Positions 27,047 through 35,814 of a DNA stretch of 64,000 nt are shown piece by piece. The DNA comes from Paenibacillus chibensis. Its GTDB lineage: Bacteria > Bacillota > Bacilli > Paenibacillales > Paenibacillaceae. A model generated the notes under the pieces. The model searched no databases, had not been told where the DNA came from, and saw only the letters and a program-made list of their open reading frames with translations. Where the stretch lies: NCBI RefSeq assembly GCF_004001045.1, contig NZ_BIMK01000003.1, positions 248,001 to 312,000 of the forward strand, read 5' to 3'. Within the stretch, counting starts at the first letter, position 1. Each line of letters opens with the position of its first letter. Made by a program: the position numbers and the translations under genes.

Positions 27047-27631
27047 TTACGCGTTCTTATGCTTGAACAGCTTATAATGATGATACTCCGCGTCTTCGAT
27101 GCGAATCGTTCCCGCTGTTTCAAATCCGGATTTCTGAATCACCTTGTTGGAAGCATGATTATGGGTCAGCGCCAACGCATTCAGTACGATCACATCTGTA
27201 TGATCAAATAAGTATTGCGACAGTGCCTGAACCGCCTGGGTTGCATAACCTCTGCGGGTATACCTGTTGGATACAGCGTACATGATTTCACGGTTCGGCT
27301 CCTCCAGTTCTTCCTTGATTCCGGTATTGCACCAGCCGATGAACTCACCCGATTCCTTCAAAATGATCCCGAGACGCAAAGTCATGTCGCCAATCCGTCC
27401 ATCCTCTTTCACCGCTTGAAGAAAACGCCCGTTCTCTACCGTTTCGTAATGCGTGATCCAATCGATTCTCTGTTCGAGAGGGACATCCCAATCAGGAAGG
27501 AACTGTTTGATCTCTGGCTGCTGGGTTAACGCATACAGGGCCTCCAGGTCCAAGACCTGATATTCCCGCAGCATGATATCCTTGCATTCAATTGTAAAAG
27601 CATCCTTTGCGCTTACCTGACGCTTATCCAT
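27047..27631 (-). CDS. GNAT-family N-acetyltransferase (RimJ/RimL type)
   Basis: The 194-residue product has IMLREYQVLDLEALYALTQQPEI at the N-terminus, FIGWCNTGIKEE, the acetyl-CoA loop SNRYTRRGYATQAVQALSQ and NHASNKVIQKSGFETAGTI, all characteristic of the RimJ/RimL branch, which acetylates protein N-termini or small molecules. GGAAGAGG precedes the ATG. It lies just upstream of another GNAT gene on the same strand. Confidence 0.88.
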   Translation of the reverse strand: MDKRQVSAKDAFTIECKDIMLREYQVLDLEALYALTQQPEIKQFLPDWDVPLEQRIDWITHYETVENGRFLQAVKEDGRIGDMTLRLGIILKESGEFIGWCNTGIKEELEEPNREIMYAVSNRYTRRGYATQAVQALSQYLFDHTDVIVLNALALTHNHASNKVIQKSGFETAGTIRIEDAEYHHYKLFKHKNA

Positions 27632-27804
27632 AAAGGTACCTCTTCCATTGGTAAAATAAGGACTTCCCTCCTATTTATATCATGAACCTTATTCCACCAC
27701 TAGCAGAAAATCAGATTGGCATATCGGCTGCAACATCCACTTCTTAAAATTTGTTAAAAGTGATACTGTATGTATTAATAATCCATAAAAAGGAGATCGT
27801 TACA

Positions 27805-27981
27805 TTGCATAAAAAGAAATACTTTACCCTCTTACCGCCGTTCCTTATTCTAGCGATCATCTTGGCTTTCGCTTTACCAAACGATAAAAGGTTTTATGCA
27901 TTATTAGCTGTGATTGCATTTTGGATTACATACTATGTTTGGATTTATATTGAGAATCAGAAACAAAAGAAAAAAGAATAG
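27805..27981 (+). CDS. Small two-helix membrane protein with TTG start
   Basis: A 58-residue protein: a short basic N-terminus, two membrane segments (FTLLPPFLILAIILAFALP, YALLAVIAFWITYYVWIYI) and a Lys-rich tail. The start is a TTG at 27805 because AGGAG lies nine bases before it; an ATG at 27751 lacks a site. Base composition is clearly more AT-rich than its neighbours. Family unknown. Confidence 0.65.
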   Translation: MHKKKYFTLLPPFLILAIILAFALPNDKRFYALLAVIAFWITYYVWIYIENQKQKKKE

Positions 27982-28418
27982 CATTTGAATTCGATTCGTA
28001 CCATCCGGCTGCTATCCATAAGCAGTCTTTTTCTTTGTCCCGATTCATTCCTTCGCTGTTCCACCTTTGGTTTTGCGGCGCAGCCGCCATCGTTCCGACC
28101 GAATCCGCTTAACGAAGTGGCCGTATCATGTAGCTTCATTACCACAAGCCTTTAGCCGGACTACTCGATCCAATACTCCAGTTGCTACTCATGTTGGCCC
28201 GCTTACATTGCGGCTGCTCTAATTCCCCCTTCCCCGCAAGAGGCTTTAGCCTCCTCTTTTGTCCGTATCCCCTCCTGTGCTTATGTGGGCTACAGCGGGG
28301 TTAATTTAATGGTTGGTGATTGATGTTTTTTTAAATGCTCCTTCTTGCTGCATCTGGATCTCCCGCTCGATTATTGCGTAACGGAAAACTATTTAGTTGT
28401 ACCAAAATATATTAGCCA

Positions 28419-28447
28419 TTGACAAAAATGTTTACCTAGGGCAAAAT
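28419..28447 (+). promoter_or_regulatory. mntH promoter
   Basis: A perfect TTGACA (28419-28424) and CAAAAT (28442-28447) with 17-bp spacing lie 53 bp before the mntH start codon. The -10 element overlaps an MntR-like palindrome. Confidence 0.7.
28430..28447. promoter_or_regulatory. MntR-like operator
   Basis: GTTTACCTAGGGCAAAAT is an imperfect palindrome; on the other strand it reads ATTTTGCCCTAGGTAAAC, close to the manganese-repressor boxes known at B. subtilis mnt promoters. It covers the -10 region, so Mn-bound MntR would block transcription. Confidence 0.65.
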
Positions 28448-28499
28448 GTAGTTACAAGATCTTAGACCGTTAAATTTTAAAACGATGGAAGGGATTCAT

Positions 28500-29882
28500 A
28501 TGGATAATTTAACTCCACTCCAAAAAACATCATCTTCTTCTACGCATCATATTTTCAGCTCAGCGAACGGACAGAGTCTCGAAGAAATTAACAACACCGT
28601 GTCGCTTCCGAAAAACGCAGGCTTTTGGAAGAAGCTTGCCGCATACAGCGGCCCAGGGGTTCTCGTCGCCGTCGGATATATGGACCCCGGGAACTGGATC
28701 ACCTCGATCCAGGGCGGATCCCAGTTCGGGTACACCCTGCTCAGCGTCATTCTGCTGTCCAGCTTAATCGCCATGCTGCTGCAAAGCATGTGCGCCAAGC
28801 TCGGTATCGTGACCGGAATGGACTTGGCTCAGGCAACGCGACAAGCCACCAGCAAGCCGGTTGCCGTGGTGCTGTGGATCTTGACCGAGCTTGCCATTAT
28901 GGCAACCGATATTGCCGAGGTAATCGGGGGTGCGGTAGCGCTGCAGCTGCTATTTAAGATACCACTTCTGGTCGGTGTATTGATTACCACCTTGGATGTG
29001 CTTTTGCTGCTGCTCTTGACGAAAGTCGGATTCCGTAAGATCGAGGCCATTGTCGCCACGCTGATCGCGACGATTTTCATCGTGTTCTTGTATGAGGTGC
29101 TTCTGTCGAACCCGAGTATCGGCCCTCTGCTCCAAGGCTTTATCCCAAGTCCGGAAATCGCGACCAACAACGGCATGCTGTTGATCGCGCTGGGCATCGT
29201 CGGGGCCACCGTAATGCCCCACAACCTGTATCTTCACTCTTCGTTGGTGCAGACACGCCAGTTCGATCGGACGCCAGAAGGCAAGAAGGAAGCCGTGCGG
29301 TTCGCGACCATCGACTCCAACCTCCAGCTCAGTATCGCATTCGTCATCAACTGCCTGCTGCTGGTCCTAGGTGCCGCAATGTTTTTCGGCTCAACCAGTG
29401 ATCTGGGCCGATTCACGGATCTGTACAATGCCTTATCCGATAACGCGATCGTCGGCGCGATCGCAAGTCCGCTGCTGAGTACACTGTTCGCCGTCGCCCT
29501 GCTGGCCTCGGGACAAAATTCCACCATTACGGGAACCTTGTCCGGCCAGATCGTGATGGAAGGCTTCATCCGCATGAAAATGCCGACCTGGATCCGCCGT
29601 ATCATTACCCGGCTGCTGGCCGTCGTTCCCGTCATCATCTGCGTCATCATTTATGGCGGCAAGGAAAATGCAGTGGAACAGCTGCTCCTGTATACGCAAG
29701 TGTTCCTGAGCGTGCAATTGCCATTTGCAATCATTCCGTTAACCATTTTCACCAGCGACAAAAAGAAGATGGGATCATTCGCGAACCCCGCCTGGGTCAA
29801 GTACTTGTCCTGGACGATCGCCATTATTTTATCCATTCTGAACGTATTTCTTATTTACGGCACCTTTGCCGGAATAGGTTAA
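28500..29882 (+). CDS. mntH: Nramp-type divalent metal transporter (Mn2+/H+)
   Basis: The 460-residue protein is a proton-coupled Mn(II)/Fe(II) importer with eleven predicted membrane helices. The metal-site motifs are Asp62-Pro-Gly-Asn65 in helix 1 ([10 protein letters not shown]) and Met239-Pro-His241 in helix 6 ([13 protein letters not shown]). The start at 28500 (MDNLTPLQK) has GGAAGGG six bases upstream; five codons earlier is another ATG without such a site. It is a single-gene unit with a consensus promoter, a probable MntR operator and a strong terminator. Confidence 0.95.
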   Translation: MDNLTPLQKTSSSSTHHIFSSANGQSLEEINNTVSLPKNAGFWKKLAAYSGPGVLVAVGYMDPGNWITSIQGGSQFGYTLLSVILLSSLIAMLLQSMCAKLGIVTGMDLAQATRQATSKPVAVVLWILTELAIMATDIAEVIGGAVALQLLFKIPLLVGVLITTLDVLLLLLLTKVGFRKIEAIVATLIATIFIVFLYEVLLSNPSIGPLLQGFIPSPEIATNNGMLLIALGIVGATVMPHNLYLHSSLVQTRQFDRTPEGKKEAVRFATIDSNLQLSIAFVINCLLLVLGAAMFFGSTSDLGRFTDLYNALSDNAIVGAIASPLLSTLFAVALLASGQNSTITGTLSGQIVMEGFIRMKMPTWIRRIITRLLAVVPVIICVIIYGGKENAVEQLLLYTQVFLSVQLPFAIIPLTIFTSDKKKMGSFANPAWVKYLSWTIAIILSILNVFLIYGTFAGIG

Positions 29883-29911
29883 CCGCAACGCCTGCACGAG
29901 AGCATTTAAAT

Positions 29912-29950
29912 AAAGCCGCAGCCGGTACAAAACCGGGTGCGGCTTTCTGC
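29912..29950 (+). terminator. Terminator of mntH
   Basis: AAAGCCGCA-CCGGT pairs with ACCGG-TGCGGCTTT in a nearly continuous stem of about 14 bp around a short loop; the following TTTCTGC is only moderately T-rich. Confidence 0.75.
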
Positions 29951-30071
29951 ATACTCCATATCTTTTTTGTCCCTATTTCAATTTTCATCCGAAAATTTCA
30001 ATGCACATGTTTTGAGCCGTTTCTGATAAAAATAATCATATCCGGATCGCGAAAAATCTGCGTCAACCGCC

Positions 30072-30575
30072 CTACCCATTATTTTGTATGTATCTTACAA
30101 TTTCTACGTTTTTCTTCACAATGACCCTCTTGGACGCATAGGGTTGTGTAAGCCCCATAATTTCGTTCATGCTCACCCGGTCAAAGCCCTTGTTCCACTC
30201 CAGGAGCATCATACGCAGGTTACGAAAGGATTGTTTATAGTTCGCCCGCTCCAGTCCAAGCCGGGTGCGCACAAATCTGCGAAGAATTCTTACATCGCGA
30301 ACCAGCCGGTTTGGCGAGATAATAAATATTACATCAGCGCGCTCGAAGCTCTCCTGTCCCCATTTATGATGTACACCCTCGATGATCCAGGATTCGGTAC
30401 CCACCGCTTCCCGTAATAGCCTGTCCCTTGTCTCGGGCGGAAACTTGCGCTGAACCTCCCCCCGTTCCCACACAAAATTATCCGTTTCATAATGAGGAAT
30501 TCCGAGCATGCGGGAGCACTCGCGGGCAATGTAGGATTTGCCGCTGCCGCAAGAACCGATAATCCGGATTCTAAT
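30072..30575 (-). CDS. P-loop kinase (topology modulation protein/FlaR-like), apparent ATT start
   Basis: The 167-residue protein begins IRIRIIGSCGSGKSYIAREC, so the Walker A motif GSCGSGKS is at residues 7-14; FVWERGEVQRKFPPE, WIIEGVHHKW and VIFIISPNRLVRDVRILRRF follow, as in FlaR/adenylate-kinase-like small NTPases. No ATG, GTG or TTG lies in a suitable place: the only start with good spacing (eight bases after AAGGAGG) is ATT at 30573-30575, which overlaps the TAG stop of the upstream gene as ATTAG. Upstream in-frame ATG at 30632 would read through the Shine-Dalgarno region. Confidence 0.78.
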   Translation of the reverse strand: MRIRIIGSCGSGKSYIARECSRMLGIPHYETDNFVWERGEVQRKFPPETRDRLLREAVGTESWIIEGVHHKWGQESFERADVIFIISPNRLVRDVRILRRFVRTRLGLERANYKQSFRNLRMMLLEWNKGFDRVSMNEIMGLTQPYASKRVIVKKNVEIVRYIQNNG

Positions 30576-30984
30576 CGATATCTCCTCCTTCAGGTGCGCT
30601 CGAAATGCGAAAGAACTGTTGAAGCAGCACAATATAAATCATGGAAACCGTCAGCCCCGACACCATCACCAACGAATTGCTGCCATAGCAGAGCCAGGCG
30701 ATCATCATTCCCAGCACAGCATAGATTAGCAACCCTAATAAAATTCTAATTGTAGAAGAAAAACGTCCCAGGATGCGGTTGAGAATAAGTTCATCCAGCA
30801 GCAGGGATACGGCCGATAGGACAGTAATTCCTTTCAGAGCAATCGTAAAGCCAAAAAACGAAAACAAAAGGACGCTCATGAAGTCGGCATGGACCATGAG
30901 ATATAACAGATACAAAAATACGTACAGGATATATGCCAACAAAGCGCATCCCAGCCTACCCGCAATCTTAGACATGAGCTGCAT
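30571..30984 (-). CDS. Four-helix membrane protein, unknown
   Basis: The 137-residue product has about four hydrophobic segments (ALLAYILYVFLYLLYLMV, VLLFSFFGFTIALKG, IRILLGLLIYAVLGMMIAW, TVSMIYIVLLQQFF) and a short acidic tail APEGGDID. GGGAGG lies seven bases before the ATG. Its last codons carry the ribosome binding site of the P-loop kinase gene, so the two form an overlapping pair. Family not recognised. Confidence 0.72.
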   Translation of the reverse strand: MQLMSKIAGRLGCALLAYILYVFLYLLYLMVHADFMSVLLFSFFGFTIALKGITVLSAVSLLLDELILNRILGRFSSTIRILLGLLIYAVLGMMIAWLCYGSNSLVMVSGLTVSMIYIVLLQQFFRISSAPEGGDID

Positions 30985-31123
30985 GCTGCAACCTCCCTTT
31001 TTAGCGAGATTCCTCTTTCAAACAAGCGTCTCACAACTCCAATTCTTATCTATCCGGGTTGCCATTGCATGGTGAAACATAGAAAATAGAGGACAAACGC
31101 GAGATTGAACGGGAGGAAGAAAA

Positions 31124-31426
31124 ATGAACAAATACGGAGCATATGTGAAGTTCACGGCCAAGCCAGGAGAAAGGGAAGCGCTTGCCGATATCATGCTGGA
31201 GGCTGCCGCAGCCCTTCAAGCGATGCCGGAGTGCGAGATTTATATCGTCAATCAGTCCGGAAAAGACCCCGACGCGATTTGGGTAACGGAAGTATGGAGC
31301 AGCGCCGAAGCGCATCAAGCGTCGCTGAGCGAGCCTGCAACCAAAGAGGCGATCGCCCGCGCCATGCCGCTCATTGCTGGAGTGGAATCCATTCCAGTAC
31401 TGCCTTTGGGAGGCAAGGGTTTATAA
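31124..31426 (+). CDS. Antibiotic biosynthesis monooxygenase (ABM) domain protein
   Basis: The 100-residue protein is a single ABM/YgiN-type ferredoxin-like domain: YGAYVKFTAKPGEREALADIML, CEIYIVNQSGKDPDAIWVTEVWSSAEAHQASL. Members act as dimeric quinol monooxygenases or heme-degrading enzymes. GGGAGGAAGAAAA precedes the ATG. Its stop codon overlaps the stop of the convergent cyclase gene (TTATAA region). Confidence 0.85.
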   Translation: MNKYGAYVKFTAKPGEREALADIMLEAAAALQAMPECEIYIVNQSGKDPDAIWVTEVWSSAEAHQASLSEPATKEAIARAMPLIAGVESIPVLPLGGKGL

Positions 31427-32074
31427 CCCATCCACCATCGCCTCTCCCCCTGAAGTCTTTGAGCGGATCCGTGCCACGACCCGTGCAATGGAGGAATCCG
31501 CCTGGATATGAAGCGGCATGGCGATGATTTCAAACGAATCTGTGGCTTTCAGCGAAGCTAGATTGGTTAGGTTCTCGATAAGCAATATATCGTGATTGAA
31601 CAAATACTGATGTATCTCGAACGGATAGGTATCCGGCGATGGCGTATCCATGCCGACCAGCTTTACCTTTTTCCGTACGAACAGTTCGGCAAGTTCCATG
31701 CTCAGCACCGGGTAGCCGGTAAAATAATCATCGGTACCGAACTTCTCGCTGTGGCCCGTGTAGAGCAGCACGATTTGACCAGGCTGTATCCGCTCCTCGT
31801 ACGCTTTTTGATATCGAATCATCGGCTCATCCCGCACATCCAGCAAGCAGCCGTTCCCGATGAACTTGTCAATCGGATAGTCGCTCAAATACGTCTCACG
31901 GCCGGTTAAGTGCATCGGACCGTCGATATGCGTCCCGGCATGCATGTTAATGTGAAGCTGGTGGTTGTTGTATTTATGCTGCTGCAGCGTCTTATGCTGT
32001 ATCAGTTCTGTCAGAGAGTCTCCGGGGTATGCGGGAAGCGCATGCTGAATCCGATGGGAAAGCTCGATAAACAT
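31421..32074 (-). CDS. Cyclase-family metal hydrolase (KynB-like)
   Basis: The 217-residue protein has the zinc-binding signature HAGTHIDGPMH (residues 45-55) of the cyclase family, which includes kynurenine formamidase and polyketide cyclases. FIELSHRIQHALPAYPGD at the N-terminus and VGMDTPSPD in the middle are further hallmarks. I use the ATG at 32074, seven bases after AGGAG; the one two codons earlier is too close. No tryptophan-catabolism genes are nearby, so the substrate is open. Confidence 0.87.
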   Translation of the reverse strand: MFIELSHRIQHALPAYPGDSLTELIQHKTLQQHKYNNHQLHINMHAGTHIDGPMHLTGRETYLSDYPIDKFIGNGCLLDVRDEPMIRYQKAYEERIQPGQIVLLYTGHSEKFGTDDYFTGYPVLSMELAELFVRKKVKLVGMDTPSPDTYPFEIHQYLFNHDILLIENLTNLASLKATDSFEIIAMPLHIQADSSIARVVARIRSKTSGGEAMVDGL

Positions 32075-32101
32075 AGGCATTCTCCTCTTATGTCCACCTG
32101 C

Positions 32102-32662
32102 TTATAAACCAAATTGTTCTTTGATCATACGAGCGACGGTTTTCGGACTGAGATGGGTATTGTTGATTCTGATATAAGGCGCATGCTTGATCTCCCCCTC
32201 GCGGGAGTTCAGCCGATGGTTTTCCATGCTGACAAGCAGATCCCTTTCGGAGAATTCCAGATTTCTTTTCGTCGGCTTATGGGTCAGCCGATGCGGATTT
32301 TTGTTGCGTTCGAGCCGCTCCGCCATATCTGCCTCCAGCTCAACATAATATACGGTGCCGCCCCGGGATTCGAAAATACGGCTGATTTCTCCGATATAGT
32401 CCCAATCACTCTGCAGATCAAACGCCCACACAAAGGTGAAGATCAGCCCTTCCTGATCGCTTTTGGCCATTTCCTCAAAAATCTCCTGGCGGAACAATCG
32501 GACCAACCGTTTACCGGCCGGTGAACCATAGCTAAAAAACGGCGTCACGAGCTCGATCGTCATATGATTATGAAACAGCTTTAAATCGGTAATTTTCGCA
32601 AGCTCCTGGCCCACCGTCATTTTCCCGACCGCCTGGGGGCCAAAAAGGATAATGAATTTCAT
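32102..32662 (-). CDS. AAA/P-loop nucleotide kinase-like protein
   Basis: The 186-residue protein starts MKFIILFGPQAVGKMTVGQE, a Walker A motif at residues 8-16, followed by LKLFHNHMTIELVTPFF, EGLIFTFVWAFD and a lid-like region AERLERNKNPHRLTHKPTKR. It belongs to the shikimate-kinase-like small P-loop proteins often annotated as AAA family ATPases. AGAGGTGG lies eight bases before the ATG. It follows the TauE-type permease gene by 21 bp on the same strand. Confidence 0.82.
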   Translation of the reverse strand: MKFIILFGPQAVGKMTVGQELAKITDLKLFHNHMTIELVTPFFSYGSPAGKRLVRLFRQEIFEEMAKSDQEGLIFTFVWAFDLQSDWDYIGEISRIFESRGGTVYYVELEADMAERLERNKNPHRLTHKPTKRNLEFSERDLLVSMENHRLNSREGEIKHAPYIRINNTHLSPKTVARMIKEQFGL

Positions 32663-32683
32663 CCGTTATTCCACCTCTTTCTT

Positions 32684-33415
32684 CTACAGGGAGCTGATCA
32701 CCGTCCATAGGCCGGACAGCATAATCACCCACAACGCAATGCGCCGAAACCACTGGTCATTCAGCCTTCGGATCGCCTTGATGCCAATGAAGACGCCGAT
32801 GAGCATGCTGGGAACCAGCCACAGGGAGTAAGTAAAGACGGGCTTGATCAGCATGCCGCTGTATGCGTAGGTGCAAATCGTGATCACGTTTAAAATAATA
32901 CCGTAAGCGGTAATGTTGGCTCTGAACGTATCCTTGCCGACTCGTTGATTGGATAGGAACAGCGCCACGGGCGGTCCGCTCATCGAGATGCTGCCGTTCA
33001 GCAGGCCGCTAAGGATGCCGACAGGCACAAAGGCGAGCTTTTCGCGCTTCACGGGAAAAGACTTTCCGAGCAGCTGCAGCAGGGCGACCAGAATAATGAA
33101 TACGCCCGCAAAAGCCTTCAACAGCCGCTCATCCAGCAGCAGGAGCAGGGAGGTGCCGAGCGGCGCGGCCGCAAGGCTGGATAGGATGAGGATCCAGATC
33201 TTCTTCAAATCCACATGACGCCTTGCGTCCACGATGACCATCAGATTGGTGCACAGACTCAGGATGACGACGATAGGCACCGCCTGCTGCAGCGGAATGA
33301 CTTTAGCAAGAAAAGGCATGGCGATCAGGGCAAACCCGAAGCTCGTCAGCCCCTGAGTAAAACCGGCCGCCACCACCACGATGATACATACGATGAGAAA
33401 AAAAGCAGAATCCAT
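32684..33415 (-). CDS. TauE/SafE-family membrane permease
   Basis: The 243-residue protein has about eight membrane segments in the internal-repeat form of the TauE/SafE family (GFTQGLTSFGFALIAMPFLAK; VGILSGLLNGSISMSGPPVALFL). Members export sulfite, sulfoacetate or related anions, but many are uncharacterised. AGAGGA lies just before the ATG. It stands between a GNAT gene and the P-loop protein gene. Confidence 0.87.
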   Translation of the reverse strand: MDSAFFLIVCIIVVVAAGFTQGLTSFGFALIAMPFLAKVIPLQQAVPIVVILSLCTNLMVIVDARRHVDLKKIWILILSSLAAAPLGTSLLLLLDERLLKAFAGVFIILVALLQLLGKSFPVKREKLAFVPVGILSGLLNGSISMSGPPVALFLSNQRVGKDTFRANITAYGIILNVITICTYAYSGMLIKPVFTYSLWLVPSMLIGVFIGIKAIRRLNDQWFRRIALWVIMLSGLWTVISSL

Positions 33416-33451
33416 GACGTCCTCTTTTCCAGTTTGAACCCTGTTTGCTTG

Positions 33452-34198
33452 TTACGACTTTCTTTTGATGCGATACCAATAGGAATACAAATAACGGTAG
33501 CCCAGCTTCGCGTACAACCGGTTGGCCGGCGGATTATCCTGAAGAACCTGCAGATAGCCGAGACGCGCTCCATTTTCCTTGGCCCACTTCAGGATGTTCA
33601 GAATAAGCTGTTCACCGTACCCCCGGTTCCGATGCGCGCCTGACGTGACGATGTCGAACAGACCCACGGCTTCATCTTCGATGATTCCCAGCCCGCAGGC
33701 TACGGGAACTCCCTCCTCATACAGCGTGAAATATCCCGTTTGCAGCACCGATTGCGACAGCATCCTTTGCATTGCCGCTTGACTTCGTTCCGACAGCCCC
33801 GGGCTTAAGGCGAGAAAATGCTTCGTCCATGTCTGGGATAACGATTCGAAGACCTCCACGTTCGTCAGTTTCGGCTGCGCTACGGCGTTCAGATCATCCA
33901 GGAGCATCACATAGGAGTCATCAGCGCGCGTGTAACCGCGCTCTTCCAAAATCCCGTCCAACCTCTCCGGCACGAACGGCGTAATTTTGAAAATCGTGTC
34001 CAGACCTGCTTTCCGGTACAGCGCCTCGGCTCTCGCTATTTTCTCCGGTAGAAAGTCCTCGCTTCCTTTGAAGATCGCATTCACGGAATTGGACCGCTTG
34101 GTATAGCCGTCCGCAAAACGAAGCAGCCAGCCGTCATCAACCAGCGTCTGCAGCGCCGGCCAGGCATTCGAAGCATACTCCTCGATTTTCTGATGCAT
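33452..34198 (-). CDS. GNAT-family N-acetyltransferase
   Basis: The 248-residue protein ends in a complete GNAT domain: GVPVACGLGIIEDEAVGLFDIVTS, AHRNRGYGEQLILNILKWAKENGA and LQVLQDNPPANRLYAKLGYRYLYSYWYR. The N-terminal half (residues 1-120) is an unrelated helical extension. The start at 34198 has AGAGGGG nine bases upstream; a frame from 34264 is less likely. Target unknown. Confidence 0.85.
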   Translation of the reverse strand: MHQKIEEYASNAWPALQTLVDDGWLLRFADGYTKRSNSVNAIFKGSEDFLPEKIARAEALYRKAGLDTIFKITPFVPERLDGILEERGYTRADDSYVMLLDDLNAVAQPKLTNVEVFESLSQTWTKHFLALSPGLSERSQAAMQRMLSQSVLQTGYFTLYEEGVPVACGLGIIEDEAVGLFDIVTSGAHRNRGYGEQLILNILKWAKENGARLGYLQVLQDNPPANRLYAKLGYRYLYSYWYRIKRKS

Positions 34199-34281
34199 TG
34201 CTACCAACCCCTCTTTTTCAAAAAACGTTGGTACGACTATACATCCGTATTCATGATTATTCAATAGATTTATGAGCTCTT

Positions 34282-34879
34282 TTATTGAAGAAAACGGATA
34301 TGCCGGATCTGCGTCATGACCTTGTCATACATCCTTCGCAGCTTCCCGCGCCCATCCGGCAGCAGCGGTATGCCTACCGCACTTGCGATGGTTTCCGCAA
34401 CTTCCGCGATCGTCATCGTATCCGTCTGCATTTGTCTGTCAAAAACGGGCAGGGACAGGCCTTCGAGACATCGGTCCACTTGACGCGCGGCCCACGAGCG
34501 CTCCCCTTCGCCCCGGCTCCGCAGCCTTTTCAGCAAGGTTTCCTTCGTGGCGCATAGCGCAAAGTGATGAACGGGTATCCCGTCCCGTCTTAACCTGCCG
34601 ACGATCTCGTCAAAATACAGCGGGCTTACGATGGTCATCGGAATAATCAAGATTCCGTCATATTCTTCATGAATGGACTTGATCATGCCGTAGTTCGTCT
34701 CGCGCCAAAGGGGATAATCCTGAAAATCGCTTGTGGCCATTTCCGCGGGAATATTTTTGCGAATGAAATAACCGGCATTTTCCGGATCATAAATAAAAGA
34801 ATGCGGTATCCGCCGCTGTAGCTCATGCGCTGTCTGCGTCTTCCCCCGCTCCAAACGCGCCGTTCACCCAAATGATCAC
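34282..34879 (-). pseudogene. TmrB-like P-loop protein, frameshifted inside Walker A
   Basis: Starting from a GTG at 34877-34879 (AGGTGAG upstream) the frame reads VIIWVNGAFGAG and then breaks; the continuation KTQTAHELQRRIPHSFIYDPENAG is in the next frame. The break lies in a run of five G (34843-34847); with four G the Walker A motif GAFGAGKT would be intact and the protein would have 198 residues, like TmrB/AAA-type tunicamycin-resistance-like ATPases. The rest (LLIIPMTIVSPLYFDEIV, HHFALCATKETLLKRLRSRGEGE) is well preserved, so the lesion is recent or a sequencing error. Confidence 0.75.
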
Positions 34880-34934
34880 TGCCACTCACCTCGATCCGCA
34901 TCGCCGTCTACTTGTCCGAGCTAGCATGCTGTCT

Positions 34935-35279
34935 TTATTCCATATATAAATTCAACGAAATCCCTTCAATGACGATCGCGGTCAAGCCCTGCTCCGTGCG
35001 GGTCTCATGCCATTCACCGGCCTCCCAAAACGCGGCGCTGCCAGCCTCAATCGGCTGCTCTCCGTTGTCTTGCCCTCTAACGAAGCCCGAGCCGCTTACG
35101 ACCATAAACAGCTGGGGCGCCGTGGCCTGATGGTAGCCCACAACGCCGTTGGGTCCGAGGTGCATGCATCCCGTCTGCAGTTCATCCATGCTGCTTAATA
35201 CGCGGGTCATCACAAGATTTTGACTGCCAAAAGCGTGAATATCCCTGCCGTATTCGCTGCCAAAATGGTATATTTTCAA
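34935..35279 (-). CDS. Cupin-domain protein
   Basis: The 114-residue product is a single cupin barrel: LQTGCMHLGPNGVVGYHQATAPQLFMVVSGSGFVRGQ and the second motif SAAFWEAGEWHETRTE give the expected His/Glu metal-site positions. I prefer the TTG at 35279 (KIYHFGSEYG), seven bases after GGAGG; the ATG two codons earlier is only one base away from that site. It follows the GNAT gene at 35299 by 19 bp on the same strand. Confidence 0.8.
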   Translation of the reverse strand: MKIYHFGSEYGRDIHAFGSQNLVMTRVLSSMDELQTGCMHLGPNGVVGYHQATAPQLFMVVSGSGFVRGQDNGEQPIEAGSAAFWEAGEWHETRTEQGLTAIVIEGISLNLYME

Positions 35280-35298
35280 GTCCATTCCTCCAACAAAT

Positions 35299-35814
35299 TT
35301 AATCCGTCGCGCCTTGCGGCCGCACTTTAGCAACCATCGTCACCGACGTATCCACCATGCCGACCTCTTCAAAGCCAAAACGCCGGTACAGCTTAACCGC
35401 AGCCGTATTGTTCGGATCAACGCTCAGCGATACCCGGGTATATCCGCTCCGGTGCAGCTCGTCAAACAGCGCCTGTATCAGTGCCGTTCCGACTCCCTGT
35501 CCCCGGTACGCCGAACGAAGGGCCATGCCCATCTCGGGAATGTCCGCTCCGACGAATCCATATCCGTGATTGTCCTCCGGAAAGATCCTCGCGGTGATGG
35601 TTCCCATCCGCTCTCCCGCTTCCGTCACCGCAATCCATCCGATGTCTCCCGGCCGGCCCCAGTGCTCGGCATATTTGGCGATGGACGGCTCCTGCAAAAT
35701 ATCTCTGCTGAATGGCTCTTGTCCAACCGGAACATACATGGATTCATACAGCATATCCCACATAAATGGCACGTCTTCATCGGTCAACGGCCGAACCATG
35801 TAGTTCATCGTCAT
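35299..35814 (-). CDS. GNAT-family N-acetyltransferase
   Basis: The 171-residue enzyme has VRPLTDEDVPFMWDMLYESM at the start, the acetyl-CoA binding loop LRSAYRGQGVGTALIQALFDE and the final VDPNNTAAVKLYRRFGFEEVGMVD. Its ATG overlaps the stop of the upstream metallo-hydrolase gene by four bases (ATGA), which indicates translational coupling. Confidence 0.9.
   Translation of the reverse strand: MTMNYMVRPLTDEDVPFMWDMLYESMYVPVGQEPFSRDILQEPSIAKYAEHWGRPGDIGWIAVTEAGERMGTITARIFPEDNHGYGFVGADIPEMGMALRSAYRGQGVGTALIQALFDELHRSGYTRVSLSVDPNNTAAVKLYRRFGFEEVGMVDTSVTMVAKVRPQGATD

Larger units (their letters stand above)
27982..28499. other. 500-bp non-coding stretch before mntH
   Basis: Apart from the mntH promoter and MntR-like box at its right end, I see no gene, hairpin terminator or repeat here. 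The left half is pyrimidine-rich and has no reading frame with a ribosome binding site; it may be the remains of a lost gene. Confidence 0.4.

Noticed and set aside
27957-28145. Minus-strand 62-codon frame in the gap before mntH
   Set aside because: No ribosome binding site and low-complexity translation; it overlaps the end of the small membrane gene.
31105-31527. 140-codon plus-strand frame over the ABM gene
   Set aside because: Out of frame with the clear ABM domain protein and without a start site of its own.
34683-34901. Short minus-strand frame over the N-terminus of the TmrB-like gene
   Set aside because: It is the wrong frame; the homology to a P-loop protein is in the two other frames joined by the G-run shift.
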